This document shows, one piece after another, positions 1-8,780 of a stretch of 32,835 nucleotides of DNA (the stretch's first letter is position 1; each line of letters opens with the position of its first letter). Source of the DNA: Bacteroidota bacterium (GTDB taxonomy: Bacteria; Bacteroidota; Bacteroidia; NS11-12g; UBA955); assembly GCA_016868785.1 (NCBI GenBank), contig VGFS01000025.1, positions 1-32,835 of the forward strand, given 5' to 3'. Position numbers and translations under genes: made by a program. The notes under the pieces were generated by a model. It was not told the DNA's origin. It saw only the letters and a list, made by a program, of their open reading frames with translations, and made no database searches.

Positions 1-1
1 G

Positions 2-535
2 GAGGTAAAATTGATGATAGATCCGGCGGCGCAGCCGCCGGAGGGCTATGAACCGCCCGGCGGTTTTGGGGCCAAAGATGTGCAGGATTTGACTTGGAAA
101 AATTTGATGGATGCTTACACATGCACGGAGTGCGGTCGATGTAGCAGTGTTTGTCCGGCCAACCAAACGGGTAAGTTATTATCGCCCAGAAAGGTCATGA
201 TGGACACGCGCGACCGGTTGGAGGACGTAGGAAATGGCATCGATGCCGCGAAAAAAGCGGGCACGCCGGTGGAGGGTCGGTTTGAGGATGGCAAGGATTT
301 GCACAGCTATATTTCAGCTGAGGAATTGTGGGCTTGTACTACTTGCAATGCCTGCGCTGAGGCTTGTCCGGTCAACATCAATCCGGTGGATATTATCGTA
401 CAAATGCGACAGTATCAGGTGATGGAGAAGAGTGCGGCGCCGGGTGAGTTGAACAACATGTTCACCAATTTGGAGAACAACGGTGCGCCTTGGCAGTTCA
501 ATCAGATGGACAAAGCCAATTGGGTCCAGGGATAA
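2..535 (+). CDS. HdrC-like (Fe-S)-binding protein, 3' part only (5' end outside window)
   Basis: This is the C-terminal part of a membrane-associated iron-sulfur protein resembling the HdrC/4Fe-4S dicluster subunit of heterodisulfide-reductase-like complexes. Two ferredoxin motifs are visible, CTECGRCSSVCP and CTTCNACAEACP, each fit to bind a [4Fe-4S] cluster and pass electrons. Bacteroidota homologues are about 440 residues, with N-terminal membrane helices before this region. The frame is open to the window edge and reads EVKLMIDP, which matches the interior of those homologues, so the first ATG (position 14) and the GGAGGT before it are coding sequence, not a start and ribosome site. The usual HdrB-like partner is not downstream; tatA follows after 121 bases. 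The family assignment is firm. The electron donor and acceptor cannot be told from sequence. Confidence 0.88.
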   Translation, partial: EVKLMIDPAAQPPEGYEPPGGFGAKDVQDLTWKNLMDAYTCTECGRCSSVCPANQTGKLLSPRKVMMDTRDRLEDVGNGIDAAKKAGTPVEGRFEDGKDLHSYISAEELWACTTCNACAEACPVNINPVDIIVQMRQYQVMEKSAAPGELNNMFTNLENNGAPWQFNQMDKANWVQG

Positions 536-641
536 GGGTTTTTGGGACCGTGTTGAACGGTTGGGTTGCGTTGACGGATGGGAAACGGGCTTAGCGGTTG
601 GATATCTGTAAAAAAGGGGTGAATCCCTCGGAGTTTTGTCG

Positions 642-649
642 TATTTTTG
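642..649 (+). promoter_or_regulatory. -7 promoter box of tatA
   Basis: TATTTTTG is a perfect match to the Bacteroidota -7 consensus TAnnTTTG, seven bases before the tatA ATG. No clear -33 TTTG is seen at the expected distance. Confidence 0.55.
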
Positions 650-656
650 AGGGGCA

Positions 657-866
657 ATGAACACTATTCATTTATTATCTTTTTTGGGTGGTCAAGAACT
701 GATTGTCCTTTTGGTGCTCGTTTTGTTGCTGTTCGGCGGCAAAAAGATTCCTGAGCTAATGCGCGGTTTGGGCCGTGGCGTAAGAGAATTTCAAGATGCC
801 AAGAACAACGTTGGCAATGAGATTCGCAAGGGAATGAACGAGGAGCCAAAAGACAACAAGGAGTAA
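657..866 (+). CDS. tatA: Sec-independent (twin-arginine) translocase subunit TatA
   Basis: A 69-residue TatA/TatE-family protein, the pore-forming part of the twin-arginine pathway that exports folded proteins across the inner membrane. It has the standard layout: a short N-terminus, one hydrophobic helix (about residues 12-26, rich in L and V), the hinge FGGKKIPEL, an amphipathic helix ([14 protein letters not shown]), and a short charged tail. No tatC or tatB is in the window. The stop lies two bases before the TTG start of gatA, so the two genes are probably co-transcribed. The start is the only sensible ATG and sits just after a -7 box. Very likely correct; TatA and TatE cannot be told apart by sequence alone. 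Confidence 0.93.
   Translation: MNTIHLLSFLGGQELIVLLVLVLLLFGGKKIPELMRGLGRGVREFQDAKNNVGNEIRKGMNEEPKDNKE
858..863 (+). promoter_or_regulatory. Shine-Dalgarno-like AAGGAG of gatA
   Basis: AAGGAG lies within the last codons of tatA, five bases before the TTG at 869. It is one of few good Shine-Dalgarno matches near a start in this window and supports the TTG start of gatA. Confidence 0.5.
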
Positions 867-868
867 TC

Positions 869-2293
869 TTGAAGCACTACAGCCGGATTTCATCAATTCG
901 GGAAGACCTGAATGCGGGCCACATTTCATGTGTGTCCATGGTAGAATATTACCTAAAGAATATTGAATCCCAGCAGCATTTGAATGCGTTTTTGGAGGTT
1001 TGGGGCGACGAGGCTATCGAACGAGCTAAGGGCATCGATGAGAAAGTAAAAGCAGGCACTGCAGGTCGATTGGCTGGCTGTGTGATTGCTTTGAAAGACG
1101 TGTTGGCGTACAAGGATCACCGTGTAGGATCTTCTTCCAAGATATTGGAGGGGTTTACATCGATTTATTCTGCCACCGTGGTTCAGCGATTGTTGGGTGA
1201 AGACGCGATTTTTATCGGTCGTACCAACTGCGATGAATTTGCGATGGGTGCGAGCAACGAGAACAGCGCGTTTGGTCCGGTATTGAATGCTGCGGATCAC
1301 ACCCGCGTACCGGGTGGTTCATCGGGCGGAAGTGCAGTGGCTATTCAGGCGAAGATGGCTCATGCCGCTTTGGGTAGTGATACGGGTGGATCAATTAGGC
1401 AGCCGGCAGCGTTTACGGGAATATACGGCTTGAAACCCACGTATGGTTTGATATCTCGTTGGGGACTTTTGGCTTATGCATCGAGTTTTGACCAGGTTGG
1501 ACCCATGACGCAGAGTTTGGAAGACGTTGTGTTGTTGACAGAGATCATGGCAGGTCCGGACGGACAGGACGCCACGGTATATCAACAAGCTGCGCCAAAA
1601 TATGACATGCCCAAAGCGCCGGTTAAAGCAAAATTTGCGGTGATGACGCAGGCGTTGTCTGAGGATGGCATTGATGCGGAAGTTCGGGGCATGATGCTTT
1701 CGTTGATTGGCAAATTGGAGGCGGCGGGCCACGAGGTGACCTATTTCGATTTTCCCTTGTTGGATTATATGGTACCGGCCTATTACGTGTTGACTACGGC
1801 TGAGGCATCAAGTAATTTGTCGCGTTATTCCGGCATGTTGTACGGCAAGCGCAGTGAATCGGCCCATGATTTGGAGTCGACCTATACTTTGTCGAGAACG
1901 GAAGGTTTTGGCGAAGAGGTGAAGCGCAGGATCATGTTGGGTACGTTTGTACTAAGCAGTGATCAGTACGATGCTTATTATGATAAAGCCCAGCGGGTTC
2001 GTCAGGTGATTCGCACGGAAACGGAGAAGGTGTTGGCGGGTGTGGATGCGATTTTGTTGCCTACAACGAGTACGCCGGCGTTCAAGTTGGGTGAGAAGGC
2101 GGCCAATCCGGTGGCGATGTACATGGCGGATTTATTAACGGTCCAGGCCAATTTGGCGGGTAACCCGGCGATTTCTATTCCAGCGGGAACCACCAAAGCG
2201 GGCTTGCCGATAGGGGTTCAGTTGATGACGGGTTTGTTGGAAGAGAAGGCCCTTTTTGATTTATCGAAATTGTTGGAAGAAACGTTGGGATGA
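869..2293 (+). CDS. gatA: Asp-tRNA(Asn)/Glu-tRNA(Gln) amidotransferase subunit A
   Basis: A full-length 474-residue amidase-signature protein, the glutaminase subunit of GatCAB, which converts mischarged Glu-tRNA(Gln) or Asp-tRNA(Asn) to the correct amide form. The Ser-cisSer-Lys triad is intact: K76 in ALKDV, S151 in PGGSSGGS and S175 in GSDTGGSIRQPA. These sit three residues earlier than the K79/S154/S178 known from the S. aureus enzyme. The start is TTG: the next in-frame ATG would remove 23 conserved residues, and AAGGAG stands five bases before the TTG. gatB and gatC are not in the window, as is common where gat genes are scattered. The stop overlaps the next start as ATGA, which suggests translational coupling. 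High confidence. Confidence 0.96.
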   Translation: MKHYSRISSIREDLNAGHISCVSMVEYYLKNIESQQHLNAFLEVWGDEAIERAKGIDEKVKAGTAGRLAGCVIALKDVLAYKDHRVGSSSKILEGFTSIYSATVVQRLLGEDAIFIGRTNCDEFAMGASNENSAFGPVLNAADHTRVPGGSSGGSAVAIQAKMAHAALGSDTGGSIRQPAAFTGIYGLKPTYGLISRWGLLAYASSFDQVGPMTQSLEDVVLLTEIMAGPDGQDATVYQQAAPKYDMPKAPVKAKFAVMTQALSEDGIDAEVRGMMLSLIGKLEAAGHEVTYFDFPLLDYMVPAYYVLTTAEASSNLSRYSGMLYGKRSESAHDLESTYTLSRTEGFGEEVKRRIMLGTFVLSSDQYDAYYDKAQRVRQVIRTETEKVLAGVDAILLPTTSTPAFKLGEKAANPVAMYMADLLTVQANLAGNPAISIPAGTTKAGLPIGVQLMTGLLEEKALFDLSKLLEETLG

Positions 2294-3567
2294 GTTTGAG
2301 AATTCGCATCTTCATAGTGTGGGTAATGGTATGTGGTTTGGCCATCGGTCAGAACGATGTGCAGTTGCGACTTAAAACGTTGGAAGTAAGGGGTTTGCCA
2401 TTTTTTTACAACAGCGATATCGAGCAGACCATTGCCGATTGGTTGAAGAACGAAAACGAAAGCACATCTATTTTTTATGGGAGGATGCAATATTACGGCG
2501 AGCAGATTGATCGCACAGCGGTGAAGTATGGGTTGCCTTGGTTTGTGAAGTACATTCCGGCGGGTAGTTCGGGGTATGAGCCCAGGTATCGAGATGAGAG
2601 TGGTGCTTCTGGCATGTGGCCTCTGAGTTATACGATTGGGAAGAAGTACAATTTACGTCAGACGGCTCTTTTCGACGAGCGTAGAGACCCCAAGAAATCC
2701 ACGGAGGCGGCGTGTTTGTATTTGCGTGATTTGTATGTGATTTACGGCGATTGGTTGAAGGTCATTACAGCGTTTCACATTGGTCCTATTCGGTTGAATC
2801 AGGTGATTCACGAGATTGGGGGCGACCTTGATTTTGCCCATATTTACGAAGCTTTGGTGCCTCAGGAGCGGTTGCCAGTGATTCAGTTTTACGCGGCGGT
2901 AGCGGTGTTGCATCATGCGCAGCAGTATGGCATTCGGGCCATGGAAGTGGAGCGCACAGATGCGGTGGCTGTGGAGTCGATTGGTATGGTGGTACCCTTT
3001 GCGGTATTGAACGAAAAAATTGGGGTGGGGTTGTCGGATTTGCGCAACTTAAACCCAGAATTCCGGGCCGATGCGGTGCCTTATTTGGGGGAGCCATGCG
3101 CGTTTAAATTGCCCAAGAAATATGCCGTTATTTATACTGCCAAGCGCGATTCTTTGTCGATTTGGATAGGCAGCAAGCCCACGTTATCGCAGCGATTGTC
3201 GCGTGTTGACACGGTATTGGTTGGCGATGGTGATTCGGCCGTGTCTATGGTGGTATCGCGGAGTGATCAGTCGGTAACGGATTCTTCAGGGGTAACGCCT
3301 CCGGTGCCAAAATCGATTGCGGGCAGTACGGAGGGCACGAAAGTATGGGTTTATTACAAGGTAAAATCTGGTGATGCCGTTTACACCTTGAGTGATATTT
3401 TTGATTGCACGCCACAGCAGATGAAATCGTGGAATCATTTGCACAGCAATCAGTTGAAGGTGGGAAGCTTGTTGAAGTTTTACGTGCCTGCCAAGCGCAA
3501 AGCGTATTATGTTAAGTTGAATTCATTCACAATTGCTCAGAAGCGTAACATTGCCGGGGCTGACTGA
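2290..3567 (+). CDS. Exported LysM protein with degenerate MltD-like lytic transglycosylase domain
   Basis: A 425-residue protein with an N-terminal signal peptide (hydrophobic to about residue 20), an SLT/MltD-like domain (about 60-200) and a C-terminal LysM repeat (about 352-402, starting YYKVKSGDAVYTL). Family landmarks survive, such as GASGMW, DERRDPKKSTEAA and YLRDLY. The catalytic positions do not: where family 1 lytic transglycosylases read LPxxES(x)YxP, this protein reads IPAGSSGYEP, so Ser93 replaces the catalytic Glu. The Gln of GLWQF is Pro111, and the Asn of AYNAG is His163. I infer a peptidoglycan-binding protein without normal cleavage activity, perhaps a scaffold or regulator in the periplasm. 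It overlaps gatA by ATGA and the next gene by TGATG, so it sits inside a tight operon. Domain assignment is good; loss of activity is inference. Confidence 0.85.
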   Translation: MSLRIRIFIVWVMVCGLAIGQNDVQLRLKTLEVRGLPFFYNSDIEQTIADWLKNENESTSIFYGRMQYYGEQIDRTAVKYGLPWFVKYIPAGSSGYEPRYRDESGASGMWPLSYTIGKKYNLRQTALFDERRDPKKSTEAACLYLRDLYVIYGDWLKVITAFHIGPIRLNQVIHEIGGDLDFAHIYEALVPQERLPVIQFYAAVAVLHHAQQYGIRAMEVERTDAVAVESIGMVVPFAVLNEKIGVGLSDLRNLNPEFRADAVPYLGEPCAFKLPKKYAVIYTAKRDSLSIWIGSKPTLSQRLSRVDTVLVGDGDSAVSMVVSRSDQSVTDSSGVTPPVPKSIAGSTEGTKVWVYYKVKSGDAVYTLSDIFDCTPQQMKSWNHLHSNQLKVGSLLKFYVPAKRKAYYVKLNSFTIAQKRNIAGAD

Positions 3568-5942
3568 TGAAACGCCTGTTACTATTTTTAGGGTTGATTG
3601 CGGTTGGTGGGGCTTTGCGGTCGCAAAGTGCAACGGTTTGTGCGTTTACGCCTGAGCCGGTGGTGGTGGATGGTTTGTTGAATGAGTCGGTTTGGCAAAG
3701 ATCGCCATCCTTGGGCTACAAGATAGATGAGCGCGGTAGATTTGTTTGGCAGCGGGATGGCTCCATTGATTGGTTTACACAGCAGTATCCTTACGATACA
3801 TCGCGGTCTGAGACGCAAACGCGGTTTGCGATGGCGTTTGACGAAAAATACTTGTACGCAGTTTTCATTTGTGAAAATCGCCATCCGGAAAAGCCTTATG
3901 TGATTCAGAGTTTAAAGCGGGATTTCAGCGTCACGAATACCGATGCGGTGGTATTGACCTTGAGTCCGTTCAACGACGGCCAGAATGGATTTTCTTTTGG
4001 GGTTACGCCGTTCAATTCGCAGCGCGAGGGGTCGGTAGAAAACGGCGGGGGATTTGGGGTGACTACGGCTTGGGATCAGGTTTGGTATTCCGCAACCCAG
4101 AGAATGGGTGATTATTGGGTGGCGGAGGTGGCCATTCCCTTCAACAGTTTGCGTTTTAATCCGATGCAAAAACTGTGGCGATTCAATGTGGCTCGTTTTG
4201 ATTTTAAGAACAATGAAGTGTCGTCTTTCGCGCGGGTTCCAAGAAACTTCAACATCAGTTCGTTGGTGTTTTGCGATTCGATGTTCTTCAGCAATCCTGC
4301 GGTTCAGGGGGATGTTTCAGCGTTGGCGGCGGTGAAGAAAAACAAAAATTTGGTGTTGATTCCGTACGTGAGTGGGATTGGACAACAGGGTCAGTCGGGC
4401 AGGCGCACCAACCTTACCGACCCAGTAACGGCCGCGCCGAAATTGGGTTTTGATGCCAAGGTTGCGTTGAGTAGGAGTTTGAATTTGGACGTTACGGTGA
4501 ATCCCGATTTTGCACAGGTGGATGTGGATGTGCAGCAGGTGAACTTGACGCGGTATAGTTTGTTTTTTCCGGAGCGACGTCAGTTTTTCATTGAAAACAG
4601 TGATTTGTTTGCCAGTTTTGGGTTTCGGCAGATTCGTCCATTTTTCTCACGCCGCATTGGTTTGGGGAGTCAGGGACTTGTTCCCATTGTGGGCGGTGTG
4701 CGGATGTCGGGCAAAATCGGCAGCAACGTTCGCTTGGGTCTGATGAACATCACTACGCAATCACAAGATTTGATGTCGAGCGGGGGTGTTATTCCCGCCA
4801 CGAATTATTCGGTATTTGCCTTACAGCGCAAGGTATTTACGGCGAGCAATGTGGCGGTGATTGCGGTGCATGATCAGCGATTGAATACGTTGGTGAATTA
4901 TGTAGACCGACAGGGGAGGGTGGCACAATCGGGCGACTACAATTCGGTGTTGGGCACGGAGTTCAATTTGTTAACCAAAAGCAATCTGTGGGCGGGAAAG
5001 GGTTTTGTGCAGAAGTCGTTGTATCCAGGACTTCGCTCAGGTGCGGGATATGCCCATGCAACTTGGCTGCGTTATCGGAGTTTGAATTGGACGGCGATGT
5101 GGAACCATGAGTACGTGAGCAAGCAATTTGTGGCGCGCACGGGTTTTGTGCCTCGGACGGACAATTACGATCCAGTATCGGGGAAGGTGATTAAATACGA
5201 TTACTGGCGCTTGGAGCCGATGTTGACGTACAGCATTTATCCCAAGCGGAACAAGCACATCAATCATTATGGATTGGTTTTGAGCAACAGCAGCTATTAC
5301 GACAGCAGTTTTCATGGTACGGAATCGGAGTCTGAGTTGGGATTGGATTTGAATTTTCAGAACAGTTCATTGTTTCATGTGAGTGTTGATCATTCATATT
5401 ATGATTTGTTTTTGCCTTTTGATCCTTTGGATGAGGGCAAGTTGTTTTTTGGGAAATATCAATGGACCGGTGTTCATACAGAGTTTACTACCAATAACCG
5501 CAAGCCATTGAGCGGGTATTTGGAGGCGAGTTATGGTGGGTATTTTATGGGGCGGAAGGCGGAGTTTGGCGGAAATTTATCGTACCGGGTTAAGGGTGTG
5601 GGCAAGCAAAAATTGCCGTTGTTATTGTTCGCGGCGAATTTCAATCACATCAATGTGTTGATGGGAGATTCTTTCACTTCTGCGATCAATTTGATTGGAT
5701 TTAAGACGGAGTACAGCATCAATACAAACACGTATTTCACGGGGTTTGTGCAATACAATACCCAATCAGAGAAGATGAATGTGAATTTGCGGTTCCAGTG
5801 GAGATACCGTCCGATGAGCGATTTTTTCTTGGTATACAGTCAGAATTACGACCAATTCCAATCGGTGTTGCCGAATCGATCGTCGTATTTTGGACCATCG
5901 TTCAGGTCCTTGGCCGTGAAATGGGTGTATTGGTTTAATTAA
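3567..5942 (+). CDS. DUF5916 / carbohydrate-binding family 9-like outer-membrane protein
   Basis: A 791-residue protein with a signal peptide ([20 protein letters not shown]), a CBM9-like N-terminal domain (about 30-240, starting [13 protein letters not shown]) and a long C-terminal half with alternating aromatic and polar strands, as expected for an outer-membrane beta-barrel. The DUF5916 hallmarks are present: [15 protein letters not shown] from residue 312 and [12 protein letters not shown] around 333-344. It ends in WVYWFN. The biochemical role of the family is unknown. It is the last gene of the tatA-gatA operon-like run and overlaps the upstream gene by one base. Its stop shares the bases TTAA with the stop of the convergent AIM24 gene. 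Family call is secure; function is open. Confidence 0.9.
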   Translation: MKRLLLFLGLIAVGGALRSQSATVCAFTPEPVVVDGLLNESVWQRSPSLGYKIDERGRFVWQRDGSIDWFTQQYPYDTSRSETQTRFAMAFDEKYLYAVFICENRHPEKPYVIQSLKRDFSVTNTDAVVLTLSPFNDGQNGFSFGVTPFNSQREGSVENGGGFGVTTAWDQVWYSATQRMGDYWVAEVAIPFNSLRFNPMQKLWRFNVARFDFKNNEVSSFARVPRNFNISSLVFCDSMFFSNPAVQGDVSALAAVKKNKNLVLIPYVSGIGQQGQSGRRTNLTDPVTAAPKLGFDAKVALSRSLNLDVTVNPDFAQVDVDVQQVNLTRYSLFFPERRQFFIENSDLFASFGFRQIRPFFSRRIGLGSQGLVPIVGGVRMSGKIGSNVRLGLMNITTQSQDLMSSGGVIPATNYSVFALQRKVFTASNVAVIAVHDQRLNTLVNYVDRQGRVAQSGDYNSVLGTEFNLLTKSNLWAGKGFVQKSLYPGLRSGAGYAHATWLRYRSLNWTAMWNHEYVSKQFVARTGFVPRTDNYDPVSGKVIKYDYWRLEPMLTYSIYPKRNKHINHYGLVLSNSSYYDSSFHGTESESELGLDLNFQNSSLFHVSVDHSYYDLFLPFDPLDEGKLFFGKYQWTGVHTEFTTNNRKPLSGYLEASYGGYFMGRKAEFGGNLSYRVKGVGKQKLPLLLFAANFNHINVLMGDSFTSAINLIGFKTEYSINTNTYFTGFVQYNTQSEKMNVNLRFQWRYRPMSDFFLVYSQNYDQFQSVLPNRSSYFGPSFRSLAVKWVYWFN

Positions 5943-6733
5943 AAACCGTCGCCATCGAGGATGTTGCCAAGTCCGCCGAGGATACTACCCTCTTCTCTTC
6001 TGCCGCCGGGTGCGCCATAGCTCAGAATTTTTCCTGCCAAGCGAGAGACGGGCAAACTTTGCAGCCATACTTTTCCGGGGCCTCTGAGTACGGCAAAGAA
6101 CAATCCTTCACCGCCGAACAGGGCGTTTTTAACCCCACGAACCAATTGGATGTCGTAATCGATGCCTGCGGTGAATGCCACAATACATCCGGTATCGATG
6201 CGCAGGGTTTCTCCGGCACGCAATTCTTTTTCCATGACATGTCCGCCTGCATGCACAAACGCGAGGCCATCGCCTTCTAATTTTTGCATGATGAATCCTT
6301 CACCGCCGAACAGGCCGGTTCCAAGTTTGCGTTGAAATTCTATGCCAACGCTCACGCCTTTGGCGGCGCAGAGGTAGCTATCTTTCTGACAGATCACTTT
6401 ACCCCCGAGTTGTTGTAAATCGAGCGGCATGATTTTTCCGGCATAGGGACCTGCGAAGGTTACGCGGGCTTTGTTATAGCCTACGTTGGTGAAGGCTGTC
6501 ATGAAGAGCGATTCACCGGTAAGGAGTCGTTTCCCGGCGCCCATGAGTTTGCCCAGGATTCCACCACTTTGTTGGCTACCATCGCCGAAGATGGTTTCCA
6601 TTTCGATGCCATCGTCCATGAACATAAAGCTGCCACTTTCGGCCATGACGGTTTCTTGGGGATCGAGTTCAATTTCCACGCATTGCATTTCTTCGCCGAA
6701 GATGCGGTAGTCGATTTCGTGATTGCGTCTCAT
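5939..6733 (-). CDS. TIGR00266 / AIM24 family protein
   Basis: A 264-residue protein of the AIM24/TIGR00266 family, which folds as a double-stranded beta-helix related to tryptophan RNA-binding attenuator-like barrels. Typical features are the opening [20 protein letters not shown], the segment [19 protein letters not shown], repeated glycine-rich turns ([20 protein letters not shown]) and a glycine-rich tail ([12 protein letters not shown]). No signal peptide or catalytic motif is seen; the molecular role of bacterial members is not established. It starts at ATG 24 bases downstream of the FAH-family gene and is likely transcribed with it. Its stop interlocks with that of the DUF5916 gene on the other strand. 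Family confidence is high, function unknown. Confidence 0.9.
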   Translation of the reverse strand: MRRNHEIDYRIFGEEMQCVEIELDPQETVMAESGSFMFMDDGIEMETIFGDGSQQSGGILGKLMGAGKRLLTGESLFMTAFTNVGYNKARVTFAGPYAGKIMPLDLQQLGGKVICQKDSYLCAAKGVSVGIEFQRKLGTGLFGGEGFIMQKLEGDGLAFVHAGGHVMEKELRAGETLRIDTGCIVAFTAGIDYDIQLVRGVKNALFGGEGLFFAVLRGPGKVWLQSLPVSRLAGKILSYGAPGGRREEGSILGGLGNILDGDGF

Positions 6734-6757
6734 AGGTATGGGGTGTTTGAGTGGGTA

Positions 6758-7777
6758 TTAGGCGTTTTCGGTGGGTAATTTTTTCAGGGCTAGGATGCTG
6801 AAGTTGCTGTTTTCTTGTACGATGGTATTGCTCAGGTGGCCGAGTCCGGTAATTTCCATTTCCACGACATCGCCATTTTGCAACCATTGTTCTTTGTATT
6901 GGGGATCGTTGAGTTTGCCGGTTCCGTTGAGTTCTAGGAAGCAACCGGTACCCACGGTACCACTGCCGATGACGTCACCGGGGAAGATGTCGGCGCCGTA
7001 GGCGCATCGCTCGATGATTTCTGCGAATGTCCAGTCCATATCGCCCACGCTCCCTTCACTCACTTGGATGCCGTTTACCCAGCATTTCATGTTGAGGTTG
7101 TAGGAGTGGCCTGTATGTCCGGGTTTAGCGGTAATTTTATAGGGCTCAAGTTCATCGGGGGTTACGAGCCATGGACCGATGACGGTGCTAAAATCTTTGC
7201 CTTTGGCGGGACCGAGGTTGAGCAGCATTTCTTCCATTTGAAGACGTCTTGCACTCATATCGTTCATGATCATGTAGCCCGCGATGTATTGATCGGCGTC
7301 TTCGGCTTTCACGTTTCTGCCATGTTTGCCTAGCACAACGGCTGCTTCGAGTTCGAAGTCCAATTTTTCAAAATGGTCGGGCATGCAGGGGATGGCGCCG
7401 GGACCTTGGATGGCGTTGTGGTTGGTAAAATAGAAGATAGGGTATTGGTCGAATTCAGGAATCATGGGAACGCCGCGATTTCTTCTGGCGGCGGCCACGT
7501 GTTGACGGAAGGCGTAACCGTCTCTGCAGCTACTGGGCTGGGGCACGGGTGCTAGGAGAATATCGTCTGAGCATGGCACGGCGAGGTGGCTGTGGTTACC
7601 AGCGAGGATTTCCGTTTCTACGGCTTTGGCCAGGGCACTTTGGTTGTCCCAATCGTTGAGCATATCGCGCATGTTGTTGGCGATGGCGGGTTGAATGGTG
7701 TTGAGGGGGTAGATGTTGGCATTAACCAAAATCCCAGTTTGGGGTTGACCATCGGTTTTGAAGGTGACCAATTTCAT
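6758..7777 (-). CDS. Fumarylacetoacetate hydrolase family protein
   Basis: A 339-residue FAH-fold protein, probably a cytoplasmic C-C bond hydrolase or related enzyme of aromatic amino-acid breakdown. The likely Mg/Ca ligands align with fumarylacetoacetase: D86 in RDGYAFRQHV, E142 and E144 in DFELEAAVVLG, and D173 in MNDMSARRLQ. H93 matches the catalytic His of the mouse enzyme. Length fits two-domain FAH-family proteins rather than the roughly 420-residue eukaryotic FAH. A -7 box lies four bases before the ATG, and the AIM24-like gene follows in the same direction. A 3-hydroxyanthranilate dioxygenase lies 1 kb away, which makes a role in tyrosine or tryptophan catabolism plausible. Exact substrate (fumarylacetoacetate, acylpyruvate or another) is undecided. 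Confidence 0.88.
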   Translation of the reverse strand: MKLVTFKTDGQPQTGILVNANIYPLNTIQPAIANNMRDMLNDWDNQSALAKAVETEILAGNHSHLAVPCSDDILLAPVPQPSSCRDGYAFRQHVAAARRNRGVPMIPEFDQYPIFYFTNHNAIQGPGAIPCMPDHFEKLDFELEAAVVLGKHGRNVKAEDADQYIAGYMIMNDMSARRLQMEEMLLNLGPAKGKDFSTVIGPWLVTPDELEPYKITAKPGHTGHSYNLNMKCWVNGIQVSEGSVGDMDWTFAEIIERCAYGADIFPGDVIGSGTVGTGCFLELNGTGKLNDPQYKEQWLQNGDVVEMEITGLGHLSNTIVQENSNFSILALKKLPTENA

Positions 7778-7781
7778 ACTA

Positions 7782-7789
7782 CAAAAATA
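7782..7789 (-). promoter_or_regulatory. -7 promoter box of FAH-family gene
   Basis: On the minus strand this reads TATTTTTG, a perfect TAnnTTTG, with only four bases to the ATG at 7777. That would make the mRNA leaderless or nearly so. Confidence 0.6.
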
Positions 7790-7844
7790 CGGCTATTTCC
7801 CGAGTTTCTGTGGGTAATCGGGTTTGGTGGTTGGGACGGGAAGT

Positions 7845-7854
7845 TAGATTTTTG
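7845..7854 (+). promoter_or_regulatory. Possible -7 box of RmlD-like gene
   Basis: TAGATTTTTG resembles TAnnTTTG with two extra T, ending 15 bases before the ATG at 7870. Imperfect, listed because position and composition fit the other promoters in this window. Confidence 0.3.
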
Positions 7855-7869
7855 TGCATATTTATCACC

Positions 7870-8769
7870 ATGACAAACAAAACGAAGGTATTGGTAACGG
7901 GCAGCAATGGGTTGTTGGGACAGAAGTTGACGGATTTATTTTTGCAACGGTCTGATTGGGATTTGTTGGCTACGGGCGCGGGGAGGAATCGACATCCACA
8001 ACAGATGGGGTACCGGTATCAGACGTTGGACATCACGGATTCGGCGGCGATGGAGCGATTGTTGATGCAGGAATTGCCGGATGTGGTGATTCACACGGCG
8101 GCGATGACGCAAGTCGATGATTGTGAGTTTAAACGCGATGAATGTGTGGCTTTGAATGTGACGGCGGTGGAGAATTTGGCACGGTTGAGCACGAAATTGG
8201 GGTTTCATTTGGTGCATGTGAGCACGGATTTCATTTTTGATGGGACCAAGCCGATGTACACGGAATTGGACGAGGCGAATCCTTTGAGTTATTATGGTTG
8301 GAGCAAGTTGGAGGGCGAGAAACGGGTGATAGAGTTTGCAAACAGTTATAGCATTTTACGCACGGTTTTGGTGTATGGGAAGGTGGCGGATATGAGCAGA
8401 ACAAACATTGTATTGTGGGCGCATGGCACGTTGAAGCAGCAGAAGTCAGCCAACGTGGTCACGGACCAGTACCGCACACCTACTTTGGCGGAGGATTTGG
8501 CCATGGGCTGTTTTTTGGCGGCCGCGCAGCGGGCGCAGGGCATTTATAACATTGCGGGCAAGGATTACATGAGTGTGATTGAGTTGGTGGAGCGTGTGGC
8601 GCAGTTCTATGGGTATTCGATGGACTGCATCAATCGGGTTGATAGCAGCACGTTGAATCAGCCGGCCAAACGTCCGCCCATCACGGGGTTAGACATCACC
8701 AAGGCGGTGTCGGAGTTGGGCTACAACCCCCATTCTTTTGAGGAGGGATTGGCCCTGTTGGGTTTATAA
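7870..8769 (+). CDS. RmlD-like SDR family reductase (dTDP-4-dehydrorhamnose reductase superfamily)
   Basis: A 299-residue extended short-chain dehydrogenase. The nucleotide-binding motif GSNGLLGQ is at residues 11-18, the strand HVSTDFIFDG carries the catalytic Ser/Thr, and YGWSK gives the catalytic Tyr142 and Lys146. The C-terminal part matches RmlD substrate-binding domains. The protein would reduce a nucleotide-linked keto-sugar with NAD(P)H, but no rhamnose genes (rmlA, rmlB, rmlC) are nearby, so the substrate is uncertain; a general NAD-dependent epimerase/reductase is the safer reading. The frame opens at a GTG at 7810, but the conserved N-terminus starts at ATG 7870, which I use. It converges on the dioxygenase gene with an 11-base gap. 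Confidence 0.87.
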   Translation: MTNKTKVLVTGSNGLLGQKLTDLFLQRSDWDLLATGAGRNRHPQQMGYRYQTLDITDSAAMERLLMQELPDVVIHTAAMTQVDDCEFKRDECVALNVTAVENLARLSTKLGFHLVHVSTDFIFDGTKPMYTELDEANPLSYYGWSKLEGEKRVIEFANSYSILRTVLVYGKVADMSRTNIVLWAHGTLKQQKSANVVTDQYRTPTLAEDLAMGCFLAAAQRAQGIYNIAGKDYMSVIELVERVAQFYGYSMDCINRVDSSTLNQPAKRPPITGLDITKAVSELGYNPHSFEEGLALLGL

Positions 8770-8780
8770 AATTTGTTGCC

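Noticed and set aside
11-19. TTG/ATG start with GGAGGT just before it at the left edge
   Set aside because: The frame continues to position 2 and encodes EVKLMIDP, which matches the interior of HdrC-like proteins; the ribosome-site look is chance.
314-664. Minus-strand frame spanning the gap before tatA
   Set aside because: Overlaps the HdrC-like coding region and has no family resemblance or promoter; the gap 536-656 shows only the tatA promoter box and a weak 5-bp hairpin at 547-561.
7810-7869. Upstream GTG start for the RmlD-like gene
   Set aside because: The 20 added residues are unlike any SDR N-terminus and would cover the promoter region; ATG 7870 starts the Rossmann strand directly.
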